Positions 58,277-64,000 of a DNA stretch of 64,000 bases are shown here, piece after piece. Location of the stretch: contig WIUZ02000008.1 in the NCBI GenBank assembly GCA_015956445.1, positions 1,550,001 to 1,614,000 of the forward strand, written 5' to 3'. The notes under the pieces are model-generated. The model was given only the letters and a program-made list of their open reading frames with translations. It searched no databases and had not been told where the DNA came from. A program made the translations under genes and the position numbers. Numbering within the stretch: the first letter of the stretch is position 1; the number at the start of each line of letters is the position of its first letter. The stretch comes from Thelephora terrestris. Its lineage: Eukaryota > Basidiomycota > Agaricomycetes > Thelephorales > Thelephoraceae.

Positions 58277-59061
58277 TCAAGCATTGCCCTTGGGGGCCTC
58301 CTTCCAGGAGATGGCAGCCTCTTCGCCCATGGCAGAGACAATTGTGACCAAAACGTCTTTGCCATCCTCGAATGCAGCCTGAATTTGGTCCCCAATTTCT
58401 CCCTCGGGGACCTTGACATCGTCCTTAGGCGTACCGTCCTGGGTCATGAGGTTGAGGAAGCCATCATCAATGTTGATCTAGGTTCAAAGGTTAATAGCTT
58501 GCAGCGCCAACACGAAAGATAGCTTACAAGCGTATATTCGTTACGGGAGACGTTGGGGACGCTCATGTTGTGAGTGGAAGGAGAGATATCTTCCTACGAA
58601 TCGCAAAGAACGAGGTTTAGCGGTCGTTCAGAGCTCAAATGGTATGGGCGCCTAACCAATTTTTTGTTGGTGAAGATCTGATTGGAGACCGCTCAGGATG
58701 TATGTATCGGGACAGATAGAAGGGGAAAAAACGCACATCAATGGCAACCAAGTGAACCTTAGCATGACCGTGCTTGCCAGTTTTTGAGGTGGACATGTCA
58801 ACGATCTTGCAGGGGCGACCTGTTGGGGGGTTGATCAGTAAACGAACTTGGGCGGCGGGAAAGATTTGAGTTTGGCGTACCCTTGATAACAACATGGCCG
58901 TTCTTGCGGAGGGCAGAGCATTGCATAGGGTAGGTCTGGGAGGCACCAGCACTAGCCTGAATGTTTAAAGTCGTCAGATCTTTTGAGATCTAGCCTTATT
59001 TACACGGAAAAATGCAGCTGACCTGCTCAAACTGTTGATTGTGTTGCTCGTCGTCAGACAT
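58277..59061 (-). CDS. Translation factor eIF5A
   Basis: eIF5A promotes peptide-bond formation at polyproline and termination; it is the only protein known to carry hypusine. Several exons encode [13 protein letters not shown] / [26 protein letters not shown] / [27 protein letters not shown], where the Lys of KTGKHGHAK is the hypusine site. Then come the OB-fold exons [20 protein letters not shown] and [26 protein letters not shown]. The stop is at 58277-58279. The length of about 158 residues is standard. It lies divergent to the TFIIE-beta gene with 207 bp between starts. Confidence 0.97.
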
Positions 59062-59268
59062 GATTGAAAGAAATGAGATGTAAGAGAGAAATAAGAAAGA
59101 AAATTGGGTGTGGCGGTCTTCTAAACGGATGGACGAGAGTGAGAGAGGCAGTCAAGCGCAACTGAAAATTTGATCCTAATCGCTGATATCCACGCAATGT
59201 GGTCCGTGGGAATACATCGTCCTTTTCTGGCTATCGAGTCAGTCACGTGTTGTACCACCAAGATCCCA

Positions 59269-60485
59269 ATGTCCACATTGGCGAAGGATGCGGCAAGCTT
59301 TAAATCAGCCCTAGCTCGCCAGGACTACACCTCTTGGCACTCGAACCCGGCGCCACCTCAGCCATCTGGATCCCAACCTCCCGGACCTCAGCCATCCGGA
59401 CCCCAGCCACCTGGAGACACCCCAGGTGAGGAATCCGGGGAAAAGAAGAAGAAGAAGAAACCAAAGCAGAGTGCGCTTCATTTTCCATCTCTGCCAGACG
59501 AAGGGTCTGAACGTCCGAGCTCTAGATGTCGTATATTCGCAACCGGCGGATACTGGTACGGGGAATAATGTGAACACACAGCTGGTGTACGCGGTCGCCC
59601 ACCTTAAGGTCTGAATGTGTCCACCCGATTAGAGGTCTGACCCTTCTGAAACCATGGTGTCGGACAGAGCACCCCAAATCCCATGCGGCTGGAGGATATC
59701 GCAATTGTCACGAACACTCCACTAACCACCGACTCGGGTCTACTTGAGAAGTTCAAACACCATGATCGTGTCGCATATGACCCCAAGACTGACTTATACT
59801 CGTATAAGGTACGCCAGCGACTCGGAAGGCTCCGTCATGTGCTCAGTAATGCCTGTACTTTCAGCACGACTATAATGTCCGCTCTAAGCCTGCTCTTCTT
59901 ACTGAGATTCAACGGCATACCCGTAAGGGTCGTGGTCTTGCTGTACGATCACTCAAAGACTCGTGGAAAGAAGCACCACAAGCGATTGAAGAACTCGAAA
60001 AGGAGGGTGAAGTCTTTGTTACGCGGACCGCAAAAGATGGTCAGTTGCGGATGGTGTTCTATAATGAGGTCAAGGGTGACGACCAAGGCCCCATTGAGGT
60101 CGAGAAAGGCAAAATTCCGTATGTCTACTGTGGAACACAACATTTGACCGTTTCTACAGAGTTCATGGATCTATGGCATTCTCTGAAGGTTCCAAACGAA
60201 ACGGATCTACTCAAGGACCTCGCAAGTGGCACGTCTGGTTCTCTTCTCCGCATACTCATTCTGACCATGCGCAATAGAGGGATTACAAGCCACAGCTGCT
60301 GAGGCTGCGATTCCAAAGAACGCACCAGGAAAGAAGAAGGTGACGTCATATGTCCCACGTTTGTAATTACCTACTGACATAATCTGAAGGGCAAGAAAAC
60401 TGTGAACCGACAGAGACAGGCAAAAATTATCAACACCCACCTCGCTGGCATCGACCTTTCGAAGGACTACGCTCCTACAAGATGA
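59269..60485 (+). CDS. TFA2: TFIIE beta subunit (Tfa2)
   Basis: TFIIE-beta binds promoter DNA and recruits TFIIH in the RNA polymerase II pre-initiation complex. The start MSTLAKDAASFKSALARQ is followed by a Pro-rich repeat (PSGSQPPGPQPSGPQPPG) and a Lys run. The two winged-helix parts follow across introns: AVHLKST..PMRLEDIAIVTNTPLTTDSGLLEKFKHHDRVAYD and RSKPALLTEIQRHTRKGRGLAVRSLKDSWKEAPQAIEELEKEGEV. The C-terminal basic part is NAPGKKKGKKTVNRQRQAKIINTHLAGIDLSKDY. The stop is TGA 60483-60485. Exon borders in the middle are approximate. Confidence 0.92.
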
Positions 60486-60583
60486 ACCTTGTGTATTTTA
60501 TGATTTTCGCAGGATCGATAGATTTTTTATGAACACACGCGCTCTTGTCTCGTTTTTTCCTACCTTAGTCCTTCTCCACCAGG

Positions 60584-61951
60584 ATGGATTCGTCGCCCAA
60601 CGCAAGTTCAACCGGCGCGCAACTGACTGAGCATATTTCTTATCCAAAACGCGTTCTCCATACCAAACGTTCCTTCCACCGAACGGGCTCCATTGATTCT
60701 CCCGCTTACGACGCCTCTGAAGAAGACAATGATCCCACAACCGACGATGGCGTATCCTCCGTTGTCTCCGTCCCCGTGTCGCATCAGAAATCTCGGACCG
60801 TTGGCACACACCCGAACCCTCACAAGGTTCACAACAAGAAACACCAGCAGGTCATCGACGATGAAGACCCTGGTCTAGACTCTCCCACCTACGATGGAGA
60901 CGTTGAAAGTTACACAACTACCGGCCCTCAGTATGTCACTCAGAGGGACCCAGCAATGGCTCCCCATGATGCGCATTCGTCCTCGGAAAGCACAACTTCT
61001 ACTATGACTTCGCCATTTTCACGACCAACGATCCTGCATCCGGATTCTTCACATCGACCGCCCACTTCATCTCCACTAACAAGAAGCGAGACGACACCAG
61101 TACCGCCAAATCACCCCCCAGAAGAGCGTTTTGCACCCATGAACATCACTCCGGAGGAAATCCAACAGTGGGTAAGGGACGTCATCGCCGGTCACTCCGA
61201 AGGCGCTCCAGCTTCCAAAAGTTACAAAATCAATCCACCCCCCACAGATAGACCTGTCGTGATATACGCTGACGGTACGTCTGGATATTGGGGTTCCTCT
61301 CTCCATTCCACTTAATCGTGATCTTGCAGGTGTCTACGATCTCTTTCACTATGGGCAAGTTACACTTTTATATTAGCCATCCTGTTATTGAACGCATCAC
61401 TTTCGTAGTCATGCGCTACAATTGCGTCAGGCCAAACTTTCCTTCCCATCCTCTCGTTTACTAGTTGGAGTCTGTTCCGACGAGCTCGTTCGTGAGCATA
61501 AGGCGAACCCCATAATGAATCACCAAGAGAGGTACGTTGTGACCACGGGTGTTATTGGTTCATCCTCTGAGGCCCCTGCGTTGCGGCAGGTGTGAGACCA
61601 TCCGTCACTGCAAGTGGGCAGACGAAGTCGTCCCCGATGCGCCCTGGATCCTCACGCCGGAGTTCCTCGAAAAGCACAAGATTGACTACGTGGCTCATGA
61701 TGAGGATCCTTATGCGGCGGTTGGGCACGACGACGTCTACACCGAAGTGAAGCGAGAAGGTTCGTTTTGAGATCTATGTTCATCTTCACTGTTAACGGTT
61801 GTCGACAGGCAAATTCTTGCCAACAAGGCGCACCGCTGGGATCTCCACCACCGACCTTGTCTCTCGAATGGTCTCTCAATACCGATCCGGTTATTTTAAT
61901 TCCAAGCTGAAAAACGCCGGGAATGGAGAAATGAGCTGGAATGGCTTATAA
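60584..61951 (+). CDS. PCT1: Choline-phosphate cytidylyltransferase
   Basis: It makes CDP-choline from CTP and phosphocholine, the rate-limiting step of phosphatidylcholine synthesis in the Kennedy pathway. Exons are 60584-61274, 61330-61354, 61409-61531, 61590-61759 and 61809-61951. A long disordered N-terminus precedes the catalytic domain [24 protein letters not shown], with the HxGH nucleotide-binding motif. [19 protein letters not shown] and [16 protein letters not shown] follow. The amphipathic membrane-binding C-terminus seen in animals is short or absent, as in many fungi. The intron within HYGH uses a GC donor (61355). Only 98 bp separate it from TFA2. Confidence 0.95.
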
Positions 61952-62897
61952 ACTTAATTGGTACCCTCCACTTTGAGTTAGACTATCAAGAGGGGATGGA
62001 GATATCGTGCGTTGGGCAGATTCGTAAATCACACCACCTCTCTTGTTCTCTTTTCCCTGATTCTACCTGACGATACATACTACAAGTACTATACTAACCA
62101 CTCGATTAGTGTCGGAAATACATCAACTTCTTGGAACATGACTACGACATGTGCTTGATCGGTTCTTTCTCGTCACATTCCCGCTTCCCCATTGACAACC
62201 AGGGGGCTACTACTGAACGTAAGACTGTGATCCCCACACCGCTCATCTGAGGAAACCGGATTACATGGTATGGTCAGCATACTTTTCTGAGTAGGTAAGG
62301 GTGAGTCTGGCCATCAGCGTCTTTCTGACTTCAACGCCTTATCATGCATATCCACGGCCATTATTTAGGTATTGATCTTTGATTACAAGTTAGGGCTAAA
62401 AGGGGCTGTTAGACTGGACACATGTAGAGGGCGTAGAAGCGATGATGAGGTCGACCATGTTGAAAACGATATTGTAGTCGCGCCTTCACCCCCTTCGCAT
62501 GGGAGAACCGAGAGGTTGTTTTGGCTATCGTCGAAGCTCGTCGCTTCCCTGAGAAAAAGGCGTGGTACGCAGGCTGTGAGGATGGACTTGAGCTCTGACG
62601 CAGGTGGGGGTCATGTAGACCATGATGATGTCACAAAATATAGATAAGTTTGATATGCACATCATAAGTTAGAGATGGGCGCAAATTGAAAAGCCGCATT
62701 TCGGGCGCAATTCCATAAGTAGTGGGGAAGTGCAGCCCCCACGCTTGCCCCACGCTTCTACCCAGACCTTCACTAGACCTGGATTCCCCCAGATACCCTG
62801 GTGAGTATTATCTGCCTGGCGGATTGTCCTTATTTATGCCTTGCGTGGCAAGTCTTCGGAATCGGTCCGAAGCTACCCCAGGAAGCACCTAATCGCC
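61952..62897. other. Intergenic region
   Basis: About 950 bp without a convincing gene. A 91-codon frame (62372-62647, +) has an atypical acidic/basic mixture and no homology that I recognise. It probably contains the promoter of the GH85 gene. Confidence 0.4.
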
Positions 62898-64000
62898 ATG
62901 CCTCTCGTGGGTGTGGATCACTCTTTGGACCTCGTTGGCGATGAGGCACCCTACTTTACTTCACTGGAGGAACTAGACTCCTGGATGGACAAGCCATCCA
63001 AGAAATTACGATCGGTACTCTCATACACCCCACGATCTAGAACAGTGTCTGCTCCAAAACAGGGGCGCCTCTTGGTACGTCCATTTGGAATCACCCTAAT
63101 CTGTTAGCTCGAGCTGCTCACACAACCCAGGTCTGCCACGATTACAAGGTGAAACCGATTCCCGACTTTTGTATCGTCTTAGGATAAATAATGCTGAGTC
63201 GGCCCGTCTGCCACCAGGGAGGATACAATGAAAAACCTTCGACGCTCTCGTATACGTTTAATTTCTGGTCACATTGTGAAACTTTTATCTAGTACGTTTT
63301 GCGTTTACCGGGAAACTTGGCGTGGGGTTCCTGATGTTCTCTCGAGCTTTGCACATCATCGGATAACCATCCCGCCTTCAGGGTGGGTCACCGCCGCTCA
63401 CCGCCAAGGGGCCAAAATTCTGGGAACGATGTAAGTCTTGATGAGTACTTCCCAATAATTAATGCCTACTCACGAGCAATCCAGAATATTTGAAGGATCT
63501 GGAGAATCCGATATCCTGCGGCTTCTGCTTGGTCGACCTTCGCCTTCTGTAACCGGTCCCGCTTTGTCCGAACAAACACCCGAATCCATCCCCGTCTCTC
63601 CTCACTATGCCCGCGCCTTGGCAGACCTTGCCCGTCAACGCGGGTTTGACGGCTACTTGCTCAACGTGGAATGTCCCCTTCGCGGTGGTCCAGAACAAGC
63701 GCGAGCGTTGACTGCATGGATTGGCCTCCTTCGATATTACCTTAAAACCCGGGTAGGGGAACACACAGAAATGATCTGGTATGACAGCGTCATTTACACC
63801 GGTAGACTCGCGTGGCAAGATAGACTTAACAACAACAATGTTGTGTTCTACCCCCCTTCGACCGGGTTCTTCACAAATTATTCGGTAGGTGTGGCTGAGA
63901 GGTTTTGCAGTGAAATCCGTTCTCATCAGGAGTGTAATAGTGGCCACCATCTTTTCCTGCCCTCACTGCACAATATGCGCATAATCTAAATTTACCTGGA
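62898..64000 (+). CDS. Cytosolic endo-beta-N-acetylglucosaminidase, GH85 (partial, runs off the window)
   Basis: ENGase cleaves the chitobiose core of free or misfolded-protein N-glycans. The start MPLVGVDHSLDLVGDEAPYF is the first ATG after an upstream open stretch. Short exons follow: the LEELDSWM segment, VCHDYKGGYNEKP, YFSHHRITIPPSGWVTAAHRQGAKILGT, then IFEGSGESDILRLL. The catalytic region RGFDGYLLNVECPL carries the Asn and Glu of the GH85 substrate-assisted mechanism (about 63640-63680), and MIWYDSVIYTGRLAWQDRLN is a GH85 hallmark. No signal peptide is seen, in line with a cytosolic enzyme. The 3' part lies beyond 64000. Confidence 0.92.

Noticed and set aside
62372-62647. 91-codon ORF between the cytidylyltransferase and GH85 genes
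   Set aside because: No recognisable family, no supporting splice signals, and length within chance expectation.

Overview
The window is nuclear DNA of a filamentous basidiomycete, most probably an agaricomycete. The genes are split by many introns of about 45-100 bp, intergenic gaps are very short, the encoded proteins are typically fungal (Def1, Laa1/HEATR5, Uba4, ARO3/4-type DAHP synthase), and the transposons are of fungal LINE and LTR types. No species can be named from the sequence alone.

Positions 1-20000 are a transposon graveyard with readable nesting. A hairpin-rich segment (about 500-1050) ends in a hammerhead-ribozyme-like core. AT-rich degenerate repeats follow (1100-1560), then two tandem copies of an unknown coiled-coil gene. 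The second copy is split by a LINE (2777-15123) with a 17-bp target-site duplication and a poly(A) tail. The LINE was itself hit twice: by a 1.1-kb LTR-like element with TG..CA ends in ORF1 (4261-5381) and by a 3.3-kb TG..CA element in ORF2 (10160-13463). The 3.3-kb element carries an apparently intact four-exon gene on the opposite strand. That gene has the same layout as the split host gene, so both may belong to one poorly described mobile gene family. Next comes a large foldback element (about 16306-19452) with near-identical inverted arms built of a 45-bp tandem array, a 27-bp array and TTAGG repeats. It abuts a fragment of a second LINE copy (about 19470-19960).

Positions 20437-64000 are gene-dense euchromatin. 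In order they hold FIG4 phosphoinositide phosphatase (-), LAA1/HEATR5 (+), a small CFEM-like secreted protein (+), a hypothetical protein (+), a RanBP2-type zinc-finger protein (+), a two-LIM protein (+), PIH1 (-), DAHP synthase (+), APC1 (-), a rhodanese/dual-specificity phosphatase (-), DEF1 (+), UBA4 (-), an SRAP/HMCES protein (-), TAF8 (+), eIF5A (-), TFIIE-beta (+), choline-phosphate cytidylyltransferase (+) and a GH85 endo-beta-N-acetylglucosaminidase (+, cut by the window end).

These genes are mostly conserved single-copy housekeeping functions: transcription (TAF8, TFIIE-beta, Def1), ubiquitin and urmylation (APC1, Uba4), trafficking (Fig4, Laa1), DNA repair (HMCES), translation (eIF5A), and phospholipid and aromatic amino acid synthesis. 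Several pairs start back to back within 25-210 bp and probably share promoters. Exon boundaries were read by eye from splice motifs and reading frame; those marked approximate should be confirmed with RNA data.
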